The notes beneath the pieces are model-generated. The model had not been told where the DNA came from and did not search any database. It saw only the letters and a list, made by a program, of their open reading frames with translations. From Lysobacterales bacterium (GTDB taxonomy: Bacteria > Pseudomonadota > Gammaproteobacteria > Xanthomonadales > Xanthomonadaceae), in the NCBI GenBank assembly GCA_015655355.1, contig JAATFG010000065.1, forward strand, positions 26,990 through 90,989: 64,000 nt of DNA, read 5' to 3'. Shown piece after piece: positions 18,257 to 27,559 of the stretch (positions are counted from its first letter, which is position 1; each line of letters starts with the position of its first letter). The position numbers were made by a program, and so were the translations under genes.

Positions 18257-18287
18257 TTCATCGCTTCATCCGAATGAAGCGATGAAA
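18256..18287. repeat. Perfect 14-base inverted repeat at the upstream edge of the metE riboswitch
   Basis: TTTCATCGCTTCAT (18256-18269) and ATGAAGCGATGAAA (18274-18287) flank a four-base loop CCGA. It lies where the metE promoter or transcript start should be, so it may be a protein operator (methionine or S-adenosylhomocysteine control) or a 5' hairpin. It does not match the MetJ box or the TGAA-N5-TTCA MetR site. Confidence 0.7.
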
Positions 18288-18345
18288 ACCTTTGGCGGGG
18301 CGAATTCTGCGTGCGTGGGGCGATGGCGTCAAGCGTGCGCGCACG

Positions 18346-18374
18346 AAAAAGCCCGGCCGCGAAAGCGACCGGGC
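18346..18374 (-). terminator. Rho-independent terminator of rhlE-queD
   Basis: On the minus strand the stem GCCCGG-CGC pairs with GCG-CCGGGC, each around one mismatch, with a TTTC loop, then five T. It lies about 25 bases after the queD stop. Confidence 0.85.
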
Positions 18375-18398
18375 CAGATCGACCGAACAGGTTTGGCG

Positions 18399-18755
18399 TT
18401 ATCGGCCGCCGTAGCGGCTGCCGGCGGTGCAGGTTTCGTGCACGACCACGGCCGAGAGCAGCGGCAGCGAAGGCTTGAGCTTTTCCCAGATCCAGCGGGA
18501 AATGTTTTCGCTGGTCGGGTTCTCGAGGCCTTCGATGTCGTTGAGGTAGTGGTGATCCAGTTGCGCGAACAACGGCTGGAACGCCGCCTTGAGGTCGGCG
18601 AAATCCATCACCCAGCCGGTGTGCGCATCCACTTCGCCGCTGACGTGGATTTCGACCCGGAACGAATGCCCGTGCAGGCGCGCGCACTTGTGCCCTTCCG
18701 GCACGTTGGGCAGGCGATGCGCGGCTTCGAGGGTGAAGACCTTGAAGATGTCCAT
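18399..18755 (-). CDS. queD: 6-carboxytetrahydropterin synthase (queuosine/7-deazaguanine pathway)
   Basis: A 118-residue T-fold enzyme converting 7,8-dihydroneopterin triphosphate to 6-carboxy-5,6,7,8-tetrahydropterin, the second step of preQ0/queuosine synthesis. Zinc ligands are His13, His28 and His30 (CARLHGHSF), with catalytic Cys24. LDHHYLND holds the catalytic His, [10 protein letters not shown] is the family signature, and [11 protein letters not shown] holds the substrate Glu. It follows rhlE by nine bases and is probably co-transcribed with it. The Cys-x3-His spacing fits QueD and not eukaryotic PTPS. Confidence 0.93.
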   Translation of the reverse strand: MDIFKVFTLEAAHRLPNVPEGHKCARLHGHSFRVEIHVSGEVDAHTGWVMDFADLKAAFQPLFAQLDHHYLNDIEGLENPTSENISRWIWEKLKPSLPLLSAVVVHETCTAGSRYGGR

Positions 18756-18764
18756 GCGCGAAGT

Positions 18765-20174
18765 TTAGCGGCTGCGCGGCTGGCCGCTGTGGGTGCCTTC
18801 GCGGCGCGGCGCGCGTTGCGCCTGGCCTTGCGGCTTGCGATCGCCGCCGGTGCCATTGCGCGAACCGGACTTCGGCCCGGCATGCGCGTGGCGCGGCGCA
18901 TCGCCATGCGGACGCCGCGCGTGCGCCGGCTTGCCGTTGCCGCCGTGCGGACGCGGGCCGTTGCCGTTGCCACGACGCGGCGCGTCGTTGCCGCCGTCGA
19001 TGTCGAACTTGCCCGGCGCGCTGTTGCCCCAGCGGATCGGCGTCTGCGGCACGAAGCCCTCGACGTCGCGGATGTCCATGTCCTGCTTGAGCATGCGCAC
19101 GATCGCGCGCAGCAGCTTGGCCTGTTCCTGGTCGACCAGCGACACCGCTTCGCCGCTGGAGCCGTTGCGGCCGGTGCGGCCGATGCGGTGCACGTAGTCC
19201 TCGGCGACCATCGGCAGGTCGTAGTTGATGACCTTCGGCAGTTCGTTGATGTCGATGCCGCGCGCGGCGATGTCGGTGGCGACCAGCACGTTGACCTTGC
19301 CGGCCTTGAAGTCGCCGAGCGCGCGCTGGCGCTGGCCTTGCGACTTGTTGCCGTGGATCGCCGCGGACTTGATCCCGGATTTCTCGAGGAAATCGGAAAG
19401 CTTGTCGGCGCCGTGCTTGGTCTTGGCGAACACCAGGGTTTGCATGCGGTTGTCCGCGGCCAGCAGGTGCAGCAGCAGTTCGCGCTTGCGGTGCGCATCG
19501 ACCGGATGCACGCGGTGGGCGATGGTCTCGGCGACGGTGTTCTGCGGCGTCACCATCACTTCCTGCGGGTTGTGCATGAATTCCATCGCGAGTTGCTTGA
19601 TCGGCTCGGCGAAGGTGGCGCTGAACAGCAGCGTTTGACGATTCTGCTTCGGCAGCTTGGCGAGCACGCGCTTGATCGACGGCAGGAAGCCCATGTCGAG
19701 CATGCGGTCGGCTTCGTCGAGGATCAGCACTTCGATGCCGCTCAAATCGACGCTGCGGCGCTCGATGTGGTCGATCAAACGGCCCGGGCAGGCGATCACC
19801 AGATCGACGCCGCGTTGCAGCGCGGTCAACTGGTTGCCCATGCCGACGCCGCCGTAGATGGTGGTCGAAGGCACGCGCAGGTACTTGCCGTAGGCGCGCA
19901 GGTTGTCGTGGATCTGCACCGCCAGCTCGCGGGTCGGGGTCAGGATCAAGGCGCGCGGCTTGCGCGTCTTGTTCGGTTCGGCCGACAGTTTTTGCAGCAG
20001 CGGCAGGCCGAACGCGGCGGTCTTGCCGGTGCCGGTTTGCGCGCCGGCGAGCAGGTCGTGGCCGGCCAGCACCAGCGGGATGGCCTGTTGCTGGATCGGC
20101 GTGGGCGTAGCGTAACCGGATTCGCCGAGCGCACGCAACAACGGGGCCGACAGGCCGAGGGTTTCAAAACTCAT
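18765..20174 (-). CDS. rhlE: DEAD-box ATP-dependent RNA helicase (RhlE-like)
   Basis: A 469-residue RNA helicase. The Q motif is SGYATPTPIQQQAIP, motif I AQTGTGKT, Ib TPTRELAVQ, II DEADRMLD, III SATF, V ATDIAARGID and VI HRIGRTGRNG. After about residue 370 there is a basic, Gly/Arg/His/Asn-rich low-complexity tail (GNGPRPHGGNGKPAHARRPHG) that would bind RNA nonspecifically. The start MSFETLGLS is preceded by GGAGC. RhlE proteins act in ribosome assembly and RNA turnover. Divergent from the Fnr-like gene. Confidence 0.92.
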   Translation of the reverse strand: MSFETLGLSAPLLRALGESGYATPTPIQQQAIPLVLAGHDLLAGAQTGTGKTAAFGLPLLQKLSAEPNKTRKPRALILTPTRELAVQIHDNLRAYGKYLRVPSTTIYGGVGMGNQLTALQRGVDLVIACPGRLIDHIERRSVDLSGIEVLILDEADRMLDMGFLPSIKRVLAKLPKQNRQTLLFSATFAEPIKQLAMEFMHNPQEVMVTPQNTVAETIAHRVHPVDAHRKRELLLHLLAADNRMQTLVFAKTKHGADKLSDFLEKSGIKSAAIHGNKSQGQRQRALGDFKAGKVNVLVATDIAARGIDINELPKVINYDLPMVAEDYVHRIGRTGRNGSSGEAVSLVDQEQAKLLRAIVRMLKQDMDIRDVEGFVPQTPIRWGNSAPGKFDIDGGNDAPRRGNGNGPRPHGGNGKPAHARRPHGDAPRHAHAGPKSGSRNGTGGDRKPQGQAQRAPRREGTHSGQPRSR

Positions 20175-20469
20175 GATGGAAGCTCCAATAGCCCGGCAAA
20201 ATGCCGGAAAGCCCGAAGCGTTCCCTGAAACCGCGCTGCGAGAAGTTGAACGGCTTGCGCCGTGGGGAACACGCTGAAGCATCGGAGTGGTCTGACCGTC
20301 GCGCGGAGTGCGCGAGGACAGACGGATGGGAACGGGCTTGTGTCGCCGGAGCGATTGCGTGTGGATGGCATTGTAGCCGATTTGCGCTGGCGGGACATTT
20401 TGTCCATGTTCTTGCGTCCGCCGCTGGCGCAGAATATGTGACCAGAGAAGCGGAACGGGGGTCGCCAGC
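20175..20469. other. Intergenic region, divergent rhlE and Fnr-like gene
   Basis: 295 bases that must hold both promoters. No clear FNR box, terminator or repeat was found; the long open frames across it have no ribosome sites and no family resemblance. Confidence 0.4.
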
Positions 20470-21165
20470 ATGCAATTGCAGCATCTTTGCGAGGAATGCC
20501 GGGTGCGCGGCCAGGCCGCCTGCTCGGTGCTGCCGGCGGACGTGGCCGAGGCGTCGCTGCAACCGGCGCACCTGCAATTGCGCGGTGGCCAGGCGCTGGT
20601 CCGCGAAGGCGACGTGCGCCGCCACAGCTACACGGTCAAGCACGGCGCGCTGCGCCAGTTGCGCCTGCTCGCCGATGGCCGCCGCCTCGTCGCCGGGTTC
20701 CTGATGCCGGGCGATTACGTCGGGTTCTCCGGCAGCGGCAAGTACCGGCACGCGATCGAGGCGATCGTCGACAGCGAACTGTGCGTGCTGCCGCTGCAGC
20801 ACGTGCGCGAAACCGCGAGGGAGCATCCGGAGTTCGGGCACGAGCTGCTCGACCGCGCCGTGGTCGAACTCGACGCCACCCGCGACAAGCTGATGACGCT
20901 GGCGCGGATGACGCCGCTGGAGCGCGTCGCCGGCTTCCTGCTGGACATGGCGTGGCGGCGCAAGCGCGAAGGCGGCGACGGGCACCAAGTGGTCTTGCCG
21001 ATGAGCCGCACCGACATCGCCGATTACCTCGGCCTCACCATCGAAACCGTGAGCCGCTGCTTCACCAAGCTGCGCACGCAGGGCCTGATCGCCACCGACG
21101 ACCCGCAGCACGTGCACCTGCTCAAGCCGGCCGCACTGGCGGCGCTGGCCGAACAGCCCGGCTAG
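20470..21165 (+). CDS. Crp/Fnr-family regulator with FNR-type cysteine cluster
   Basis: A 231-residue transcription factor. N-terminal Cys7, Cys10 and Cys18 plus Cys105 (SELCVLP) match the four [4Fe-4S] ligands of FNR, although the third gap is seven residues (FNR has five). A cyclic-nucleotide-like beta-roll spans about 30-130, then the dimerisation helix, then a winged HTH with SRTDIADYLGLTIETVSRCF; the E-x2-SR recognition pattern is that of FNR and predicts a TTGAT-N4-ATCAA-like site. Such a site lies before cydA. Its gene is tail to tail with cydC (3-base gap). Likely an oxygen sensor, close to ANR/FNR. Confidence 0.85.
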   Translation: MQLQHLCEECRVRGQAACSVLPADVAEASLQPAHLQLRGGQALVREGDVRRHSYTVKHGALRQLRLLADGRRLVAGFLMPGDYVGFSGSGKYRHAIEAIVDSELCVLPLQHVRETAREHPEFGHELLDRAVVELDATRDKLMTLARMTPLERVAGFLLDMAWRRKREGGDGHQVVLPMSRTDIADYLGLTIETVSRCFTKLRTQGLIATDDPQHVHLLKPAALAALAEQPG

Positions 21166-21168
21166 GCT

Positions 21169-22875
21169 TCATTGCGTTTTCCGCAGGGTCCCCTCCAGCA
21201 GGCGGTATTCCGCATCGACCACGCCCGGCGGCAATTCGCCGTGGGTGATGAGCAGCAGCGCCTGCCCGCGGCGCAGGCAGTTTTCCGCGAGCGTGGCGAA
21301 GAACGCATGCGCGGTGTCGGCATCCAGGCCTTCGCCCGGTTCGTCGAGCAGCAGCAGTGGCGCCTCGCGCAGCAGCGCGCGCGCCAGCGCGAGGCGGCGC
21401 GACTGGCCGGCTGAAAGGGTTGCGCCGCTCGGCCCGACCCACGCGTCGAGGCCGCCGGTTTTTTCGATGGCGTCATCGAGCTGCACGTCGCGCAGCGCCG
21501 CCCACAGTTGCGCATCCTCGGCGTCCGGCGCGCCGAGCAACAGGTTGTCGCGCACGCTGCCGGAAAACACCGGCGCGTCCTGCGGTAGCCAGGCGATGCG
21601 CGCGTGCCACTGCGCGGGGTCGAAATCGCGCAGGTCGATGCCGGCGAACGCGATGCTGCCCGCATCCGGTTCGCGCAAGCCGAGCAGCAGCGCGAACAGC
21701 GACGATTTGCCCGTGCCGCTGTCGCCGCGTAGCGCAATGCGCTGGCCGGGTGCGAGTTTCAGGTTGGCATGATGCAGGACGTCGCGCGAGGTCGCGTCCC
21801 AGCGGAACGTGACGTCGCGCAACTCCAGCGCGCCGGATGCGGGAATTTGCCTTTGCCCGTCATGCCGGCGCAAGCCGGCATCCAGCGACTTTCGTTCCAG
21901 CGCTGAAGAAGCAGCAGTAAATTCGCCGGATGCCGGCGCAATTTCGTCCAGCCGCCCCTGCGACGCGCGCGCCTCGCGCAGCGCCTGCCACGCCGGCGCG
22001 ATGCCGACGCAGGCTTCGAGCACGGCCAGCGCCATGAACCACAAACCCGCGGCGGCCGGCGCGGACAGTTGCGCGGCGTGCGTCGCGCGGAACAGCAGCC
22101 ACGCCAGCAGCGGCAAGCCCCACGCCAGCAACTTCGCGTGCGCGGCGGTGGCCAGTGCCAAACGGCGGCGCAAATCGAAATCGCATCGTTCGAGCCCATG
22201 GCTCGCGGTGGCGATGTCGTCGAGCGCGCACGCTTCGGCGTGCAGTGCACCCAGGTCGGTCGCGCCTTCGAGCGCATCAAGCAACTGCGAACGCAGCTGT
22301 TCGCGGGCCTGCGTGGCGTGCAATTCCAGCGGCGAGGAGAACGCGTCCAGCGCGATCGGCAGGACGAACGCGAACACGAGCAAGGCCAGCAACAACGCGC
22401 CGACCGCAAGGTCGAGCGAAAACGCGACGCCGCACGCGATCAGGCCGAGCGCGGCCAGCGCGGCCAGCGGGCCGAGCGCGCGCACCAGCAGGCCATCGAC
22501 CCGTTCGACGTCGGCGAGCAGGCGCGCGAGTACGTCGCCGCTGCGTCTGCGGCCCAGTTCCAGTGGCGCCAGCGGGAGCAGTTTCGCGAACGTGGCCACG
22601 CGCAGGTCGCTGGCGATGCGCAATGTGGCATCGTGGCCGGCGATCTTCTCGAAATAGCGCGACAGGATGCGCACGAAGGTCAGCGCACGGATGCCGGCCG
22701 AAGGCGCGAAGAAGTTGAAGCCGATGGCCGCGCCGCTCAAGGCGGTGGCGACGAGGAAGCGCCCGGCCACGCCGAGCAGGGCCGCACCGGCGAGCAAGGT
22801 CAGCAGCATCAGCGCGATCGCCCACGCGATGCGCCTGGGCTGCGTGCGCAAAATCGTCTGCGTCGAGGCGTTCAT
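21169..22875 (-). CDS. cydC: Glutathione/cysteine ABC exporter subunit CydC
   Basis: A 568-residue half-transporter: a six-helix transmembrane domain (about 15-310) and a C-terminal ATPase with Walker A GDSGTGKSS, signature LSAGQSRRLALAR and Walker B LLLLDEPGEGLD. With CydD it exports thiols to the periplasm and is needed for cytochrome bd assembly. The start ATG overlaps the cydD stop (ATGA). A REP-like palindrome encodes residues about 328-340 (KSLDAGLRRHD) in the linker between the two domains; this segment is not part of the family fold. Operon cydDC, divergent from cydABX. Confidence 0.92.
   Translation of the reverse strand: MNASTQTILRTQPRRIAWAIALMLLTLLAGAALLGVAGRFLVATALSGAAIGFNFFAPSAGIRALTFVRILSRYFEKIAGHDATLRIASDLRVATFAKLLPLAPLELGRRRSGDVLARLLADVERVDGLLVRALGPLAALAALGLIACGVAFSLDLAVGALLLALLVFAFVLPIALDAFSSPLELHATQAREQLRSQLLDALEGATDLGALHAEACALDDIATASHGLERCDFDLRRRLALATAAHAKLLAWGLPLLAWLLFRATHAAQLSAPAAAGLWFMALAVLEACVGIAPAWQALREARASQGRLDEIAPASGEFTAASSALERKSLDAGLRRHDGQRQIPASGALELRDVTFRWDATSRDVLHHANLKLAPGQRIALRGDSGTGKSSLFALLLGLREPDAGSIAFAGIDLRDFDPAQWHARIAWLPQDAPVFSGSVRDNLLLGAPDAEDAQLWAALRDVQLDDAIEKTGGLDAWVGPSGATLSAGQSRRLALARALLREAPLLLLDEPGEGLDADTAHAFFATLAENCLRRGQALLLITHGELPPGVVDAEYRLLEGTLRKTQ
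21858..21892. repeat. REP-like palindrome inside cydC
   Basis: CGTCATGCCGGCGCAAGCC followed by GGCATCCAGCGACTTT. The palindromic core ATGCCGGC-GCAA-GCCGGCAT lies inside it. It is almost identical (one loop base, C for A) to the copy in cydD at 23486-23520 and is read in the same protein frame. Confidence 0.85.
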
Positions 22876-24590
22876 CGCGATACCTCGGCGTGCAGGTTTT
22901 CGAGCAGGCCTTCGGGCAAATGCAGCACGCACCCGCACCAGCGCATCACCGCGGGCGAATGGGTGGCGACGATCACGATGCGTTCCCGCGCGATCGGTTC
23001 GAGCGCGGCGAGCAGGTCGGTTTCGGTTTGCGCATCGAGGAACGCGGTCGGTTCGTCGAGCAGGAGCACGTCGGCATCGAGCAGCAGCGTGCGCGCCAGC
23101 GCCACGCGCCGCGCTTCGCCGCCGGACAGGCCGAAGCCGTTTTCGCCGACCGGCGTGTCCAGACCGGCGGGAAGTCTTTCCGCGAAGCGCAGCACTTGCG
23201 CGATGCGCGCGGCTGCGTGCAGTTGCGGGTCCCTCGCATCGGGTTTGGCGAGGCGCAGGTTGTCGGCGATGGTGCCGTGGAAGAGCCGCGGGCGCTGCGG
23301 CGCGTAGGCGATGCGCAGATGCGCGTCGAACCCAATCGGCAACCCATCGTGCGGCAGCCAGCCGAGCAGCGATTCCAGCAACGTGGTCTTGCCGACGCCG
23401 CTGGCGCCGACAATTGCAATTCGATCACCGCGCCGCAGTTGCATTGCAGGAGCGGCCTTGGCTGCGACAACAGATGATCCTGCCTCGTCATGCCGGCGAA
23501 AGCCGGCATCCAGCGACTTTGCTGTTGATTTCGCTACACCGGAATGAAGGGCACTGGATACCGGCTTTTGCCGGCATGACGACTCGATTTCATCCAGCGC
23601 CGCCAATGCCGCGGCGCGGTCGTGGTATTGCGCGGCGAGCCGGCGCAGCGGCGCGTAGAACTCCGGCGCCAGCAGCAGGCAGAACACGCCGGCGCCGAGC
23701 GTCAGTTCGCTGCCGCGCAGGTGCAGCAGGCCGAGGTAGGTGAGGCCGAGATACACCGCGACCATCGCCACGCTGAGCGAGGCGAAGAATTCGAGCGTGG
23801 CGGAAGAAAGGAAGGCGATGCGCAGCACTTTCATCGTGCGTTCGCGCAAGCCTTCGGCGGCGGCCCGCACGCCGGCAATTTCCGCATCGCCGCGGCCGTA
23901 CAGGCGGATCAGGCCGAGGCCGCGCAGGCGATCGGCGAAATGCCCGCCCATGCGCGTGATCGCCTGCAACTGGTGCCGGCTCGCCGCTTCCGCGCCCCAG
24001 CCGGCCAGCGCCATGAACAGCGGAATCAGCGGCAGCGTGCACAGCAGGATCGCGGCGACGACGCGGTCGACATACAGCGCCGCGGCGAACAGCAGCAAGG
24101 GCGCGATCACCACTTCGCCGCGGGTGATCGCGAAGCCGGAGAAATACTTGCCGATGGCCTCGACATGGGTGCCGGCCAGTTCGGCCAGTTCGCCGCTGCG
24201 CTGCGCGCGCAGCCAGCGCGGGCCGTGCGCGAACAGCGTTTGCAGCAGGCGCATGCGCAGATCGTGGCGGATCGTGCGCACCGCGCGGTCGGCGCTGCGC
24301 TGGCCGAACCAGCCGAGTGCCGCGCGCGCCAAGGCGACGCCGACCCAGGCGGCGAGCAGGTGCAACACGGAACCCGGCGCAACGCGTTCGACGAACGCGC
24401 GCTGCATCGACCACGCGATCAAAGCCGCCTGCGCGATCAGCAAGACGTCGGCGGCCAGCGCGCAGCACGCGGCGATGCGCAGTTGCGGCCGGGCGACGGC
24501 GCCGAGCGCATGCAGGCGGCGCTGGCGTTCGCGGCGCGCGTTTGCACTGGCATCAAGGTCGGCGAAGGCGGCGTCGGAAGCGGCGGGCAT
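22872..24590 (-). CDS. cydD: Glutathione/cysteine ABC exporter subunit CydD
   Basis: A 572-residue half-transporter with six N-terminal helices and an ATPase domain: Walker A GASGVGKTT, signature LSGGEARRVALAR, Walker B VLLLDEPTAFLD. It works as a heterodimer with CydC and supports cytochrome bd biogenesis. The linker between domains (about residues 336-368) is encoded by an inverted pair of REP-like palindromes and is longer than usual. The start at MPAASDAAF is the best available although no Shine-Dalgarno is clear. Divergent from cydA; the shared spacer carries an FNR-type box. Confidence 0.9.
   Translation of the reverse strand: MPAASDAAFADLDASANARRERQRRLHALGAVARPQLRIAACCALAADVLLIAQAALIAWSMQRAFVERVAPGSVLHLLAAWVGVALARAALGWFGQRSADRAVRTIRHDLRMRLLQTLFAHGPRWLRAQRSGELAELAGTHVEAIGKYFSGFAITRGEVVIAPLLLFAAALYVDRVVAAILLCTLPLIPLFMALAGWGAEAASRHQLQAITRMGGHFADRLRGLGLIRLYGRGDAEIAGVRAAAEGLRERTMKVLRIAFLSSATLEFFASLSVAMVAVYLGLTYLGLLHLRGSELTLGAGVFCLLLAPEFYAPLRRLAAQYHDRAAALAALDEIESSCRQKPVSSALHSGVAKSTAKSLDAGFRRHDEAGSSVVAAKAAPAMQLRRGDRIAIVGASGVGKTTLLESLLGWLPHDGLPIGFDAHLRIAYAPQRPRLFHGTIADNLRLAKPDARDPQLHAAARIAQVLRFAERLPAGLDTPVGENGFGLSGGEARRVALARTLLLDADVLLLDEPTAFLDAQTETDLLAALEPIARERIVIVATHSPAVMRWCGCVLHLPEGLLENLHAEVSR
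23484..23582. repeat. Inverted pair of REP-like palindromes inside cydD
   Basis: Copy 1 (23486-23520) is CGTCATGCCGGCGAAAGCC then GGCATCCAGCGACTTT. Copy 2 (23553-23582) is its inverted relative, TGGATACCGGC-TTTT-GCCGGCATGACG. The tail-to-tail arrangement resembles a BIME-type REP doublet. Both copies are translated without a frameshift. Confidence 0.85.
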
Positions 24591-24728
24591 GAGGGCAGAG
24601 GATACGGACAAAGGTCGGGCGCGGGGCGGCCGACGGCATTCGAGGACCCCGGATTGGCGGGGCCGGAGAAGCCCCGCGCCCGGCCTTTGCCTGCATGCAA
24701 ATTGTCGCCGGGCGGCCCGCCGCCGGCA

Positions 24729-24777
24729 TTGACCAGGATCAATGCGGCGATGCGGGAAGGGGTGTAATTTGCGACGA
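24729..24777 (+). promoter_or_regulatory. FNR/ANR-type box and -10 element of cydABX promoter
   Basis: TTGAC-CAGG-ATCAA at 24729-24742 matches the FNR/ANR consensus TTGAT-N4-ATCAA at nine of ten positions. A -10-like TAATTT lies at 24765-24770, predicting a start near 24777, which puts the box centre at -41.5, the class II activation position. The rest of the cydD-cydA spacer (24591-24801) shows nothing else clear. Confidence 0.75.
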
Positions 24778-24801
24778 ATCCCACGGAAAGAGACTGTCGT
24801 C

Positions 24802-26379
24802 ATGCCGGATTCAATCGTCGTCGAGTTGTCGCGGTTGCAGTTCGCGATGACCGCGCTCTACCACTTCCTGTTCGTGCCGCTGACCCTGGGCCTGTCGTTC
24901 CTGCTGGCGATCATGGAAAGCGTGTACGTGATGACCGGCCGCGACATCTGGCGGCGCATGGTGCTGTTCTGGGGCACGCTGTTCGGCATCAACTTCGCGA
25001 TGGGCGTGGCCACCGGCATCGTGATGGAGTTCCAGTTCGGCACCAACTGGAGCTACTACAGCCATTACGTCGGCGACATCTTCGGTGCGCCGCTGGCGAT
25101 CGAAGGCTTGATGGCGTTCTTCCTCGAAGCCACCTTCATCGGCCTGTTCTTCTTCGGCTGGAACAAGCTGTCGAAGGTGCAGCACCTGGTGGTGACGTGG
25201 CTGGTGGCGATCGGTTCCAACCTCTCGGCGCTGTGGATCCTCGTCGCCAACGGCTGGATGCAGCATCCGGTCGGCGCCCGGTTCAACCCGGACACGATGC
25301 GCATGGAAGTGACCGACTTCGCCGCGGTGATCTTCAACCCGGTCGCGCAGGCCAAGTTCGTGCACACGGTGAGCGCCGGCTACGTGATGGGCGCGGTGTT
25401 CGTGTTCGCCATTTCCGCGTTCTACCTGCTGCGCGGCAAGCACGAGGCGCTGGCCAAGCGTTCGATGGCGGTGGCCGCCAGCTTCGGCCTCGCCGCGGCC
25501 TTGAGCGTGGTCGTGCTCGGCGACGAAAGCGGCTACAGCGTCGGCGAGAACCAGAAGATGAAGCTGGCCAGCATCGAGGCGATGTGGGATACCGAGAAGG
25601 CGCCGGCCGGCTTCAACCTGATCGCGTTCCCGAACCAGCAGACCCACGAGAACCACGCGGCGATCCACATCCCGTGGGTGATGGGCCTGATCGGCACGCG
25701 TTCGCTCGATACCGAAATGCCCGGCATCAACGAGCAGGTCGCGGCCAACGAAGACCGCATCCGCAACGGCCTGCAGGCGTACACCGACCTGCAGCAGATC
25801 CGCGGCGGCGACAAGGACGCGACGCTGCGCGCCGACTTCGATGCCAAGTCCACCGACCTCGGCTACGCGCTGCTGCTGAAGAAGTACCGCGCCGACGTGC
25901 AGAACGCCAGCGCCGACGAGATCAAGAAGGCCGCGTGGGACACGGTGCCGAACGTGGCGCCGCTGTTCTGGATTTTCCGGGTGATGGCCGGCCTCGGCTT
26001 CTACTTCATCGCCTTCTTCGCCTTCGCGTTCTACCTGGCCAGCGTGCAGAAGCTGGACAGGCACCGCTGGTTCCTCAAGCTCGCCTTCGCCAGCTTGCTG
26101 CTGCCGTGGGTGGGCGCGGAGTGCGGCTGGATCGTCGCCGAATATGGTCGCCAGCCGTGGATCATCGACGGCGTGCTGCCGACCTTCTACGCCGCATCGG
26201 GATTGACCTTGACCAGCGTGCTGATCTCGCTGATCGGTTTCGTCCTGCTGTATTCGGTGCTGGCGGTGATCGAGATCTACCTGCTGCGCAAGCTGGTGCT
26301 GAAGGGCCCGGACGAAATCGCCGGTGCGTTGAACGAAGGTTTCGGCATCACCGAAGCCGCGACGATGACCAAGGCCTGA
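24802..26379 (+). CDS. cydA: Cytochrome bd ubiquinol oxidase subunit I
   Basis: A 525-residue haem-bearing subunit of the high-affinity bd oxidase, which reduces O2 with quinol without pumping protons. The proximal His of haem b595 is in [28 protein letters not shown] holds the conserved proton-path Glu residues, and GRQPW closes the Q-loop signature. Length indicates a long Q-loop version as in E. coli (522) and not the short cyanide-insensitive CioA. GGAAAGAG precedes the ATG. First gene of cydABX, predicted to be activated at low oxygen through the upstream FNR box. Confidence 0.97.
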   Translation: MPDSIVVELSRLQFAMTALYHFLFVPLTLGLSFLLAIMESVYVMTGRDIWRRMVLFWGTLFGINFAMGVATGIVMEFQFGTNWSYYSHYVGDIFGAPLAIEGLMAFFLEATFIGLFFFGWNKLSKVQHLVVTWLVAIGSNLSALWILVANGWMQHPVGARFNPDTMRMEVTDFAAVIFNPVAQAKFVHTVSAGYVMGAVFVFAISAFYLLRGKHEALAKRSMAVAASFGLAAALSVVVLGDESGYSVGENQKMKLASIEAMWDTEKAPAGFNLIAFPNQQTHENHAAIHIPWVMGLIGTRSLDTEMPGINEQVAANEDRIRNGLQAYTDLQQIRGGDKDATLRADFDAKSTDLGYALLLKKYRADVQNASADEIKKAAWDTVPNVAPLFWIFRVMAGLGFYFIAFFAFAFYLASVQKLDRHRWFLKLAFASLLLPWVGAECGWIVAEYGRQPWIIDGVLPTFYAASGLTLTSVLISLIGFVLLYSVLAVIEIYLLRKLVLKGPDEIAGALNEGFGITEAATMTKA

Positions 26380-26389
26380 GGAGAACGAC

Positions 26390-27544
26390 ATGGACGCAAG
26401 CATGATCCCCTTCGATTATTCGACCCTGCGCTTCATCTGGTGGCTGCTGCTCGGCATCCTGCTGATCGGTTTCGCGATCATGGACGGCTTCGACCTCGGC
26501 GTCGCCGCGCAATTGCCGTTCGTGGCGAAAACCGACGGCGAGCGCCGCGTGGTGCTGAACGTGATTGGACCTGTGTGGGAAGGCAACCAGGTGTGGCTGA
26601 TCCTCGGCGGCGGCGCGGTGTTCGCCGCGTTCCCGCTGCTGTACGCGTTGAGCTTCAGCGGCTTTTACCTGGCGATGTGCCTGATCCTGCTGGCGCTGAT
26701 CCTGCGTCCGGTCGGCTTCAAGTTCCGCAGCAAGGTGCCCGACCCGCGCTGGCGCACGACCTGGGACTGGGCCTTGTTCGTCGCGGGCTTTGTGCCGGCG
26801 CTGGTGTTCGGCGTGGCGATGGGCAACGTGCTGGTCGGCGTGCCGTTCCGTTACGACGCGGATCTGCGCCCGATCTACGAAGGCGGCCTGTTCGGCCTGC
26901 TCAATCCGTTCGCGGTGCTGTGCGGGCTGGTCAGCGTGGCGATGCTGGTGACGCACGGTTCGTCGATGCTGGCGCTGAAGACCGACGGCGCGATCGCGCA
27001 GCGCGCGCGCAGGATCGGCAGCATCGGCGCGCTTGCGACCATCGTGCTGTTCGTGCTCGCCGGCCTGTGGCTGGCGTTCGGCCTCGACGGCTATTCCATC
27101 GTCGGCACGCAGGACCCGAACGGCCCGTCGAATCCGCTGGTCAAGCAGGTGGCGAAAACCGCCGGCGCGTGGATGCACAACTACCACGCGCTGCCGTGGA
27201 CCTGGGTTTTCCCGCTGCTGGCGATCGTCGCGCTGCTGGTCGCCGCGTTGCAATTGCGCAAGGGCAAGGCCGGGCTGGCCTTCATCGCCTCGGCACTCGG
27301 CATCGCCGGGATCTTGCTGACCGAAGGCGTGTCGGCGTTCCCGTTCCTGCTGCCGAGCAAGCTCGACCCGAACGCGAGCCTGACCCTGTGGGACGCGTCG
27401 AGCAGCCACATGACGCTTTTCATCATGCTGATCGCGACGTGCATCTTCCTGCCGATCATCCTGCTCTACACGATCTGGGTATACCGCGTGCTGCGCGGCA
27501 AGGTCGGCGAGGCCAGCGTGTCGCAGACACCCAACGCGTACTAA
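26390..27544 (+). CDS. cydB: Cytochrome bd ubiquinol oxidase subunit II
   Basis: A 384-residue (E. coli 379), eight- to nine-helix partner of CydA. Signatures are [35 protein letters not shown] and [14 protein letters not shown] lies before the ATG, ten bases after cydA. It is structurally related to CydA but binds no haem in the E. coli-type enzyme. Confidence 0.97.
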   Translation: MDASMIPFDYSTLRFIWWLLLGILLIGFAIMDGFDLGVAAQLPFVAKTDGERRVVLNVIGPVWEGNQVWLILGGGAVFAAFPLLYALSFSGFYLAMCLILLALILRPVGFKFRSKVPDPRWRTTWDWALFVAGFVPALVFGVAMGNVLVGVPFRYDADLRPIYEGGLFGLLNPFAVLCGLVSVAMLVTHGSSMLALKTDGAIAQRARRIGSIGALATIVLFVLAGLWLAFGLDGYSIVGTQDPNGPSNPLVKQVAKTAGAWMHNYHALPWTWVFPLLAIVALLVAALQLRKGKAGLAFIASALGIAGILLTEGVSAFPFLLPSKLDPNASLTLWDASSSHMTLFIMLIATCIFLPIILLYTIWVYRVLRGKVGEASVSQTPNAY

Positions 27545-27559
27545 CTAAGGAGAAATGCG

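Noticed and set aside
18256..18287. Inverted repeat before metE as a terminator
   Set aside because: No T-tract follows in either direction, and it lies upstream of the gene's own aptamer.
21858..23582. Repeats in cydC and cydD as a degenerate CRISPR array
   Set aside because: Only three copies, palindromic, irregularly spaced and inside coding genes; they fit REP elements.
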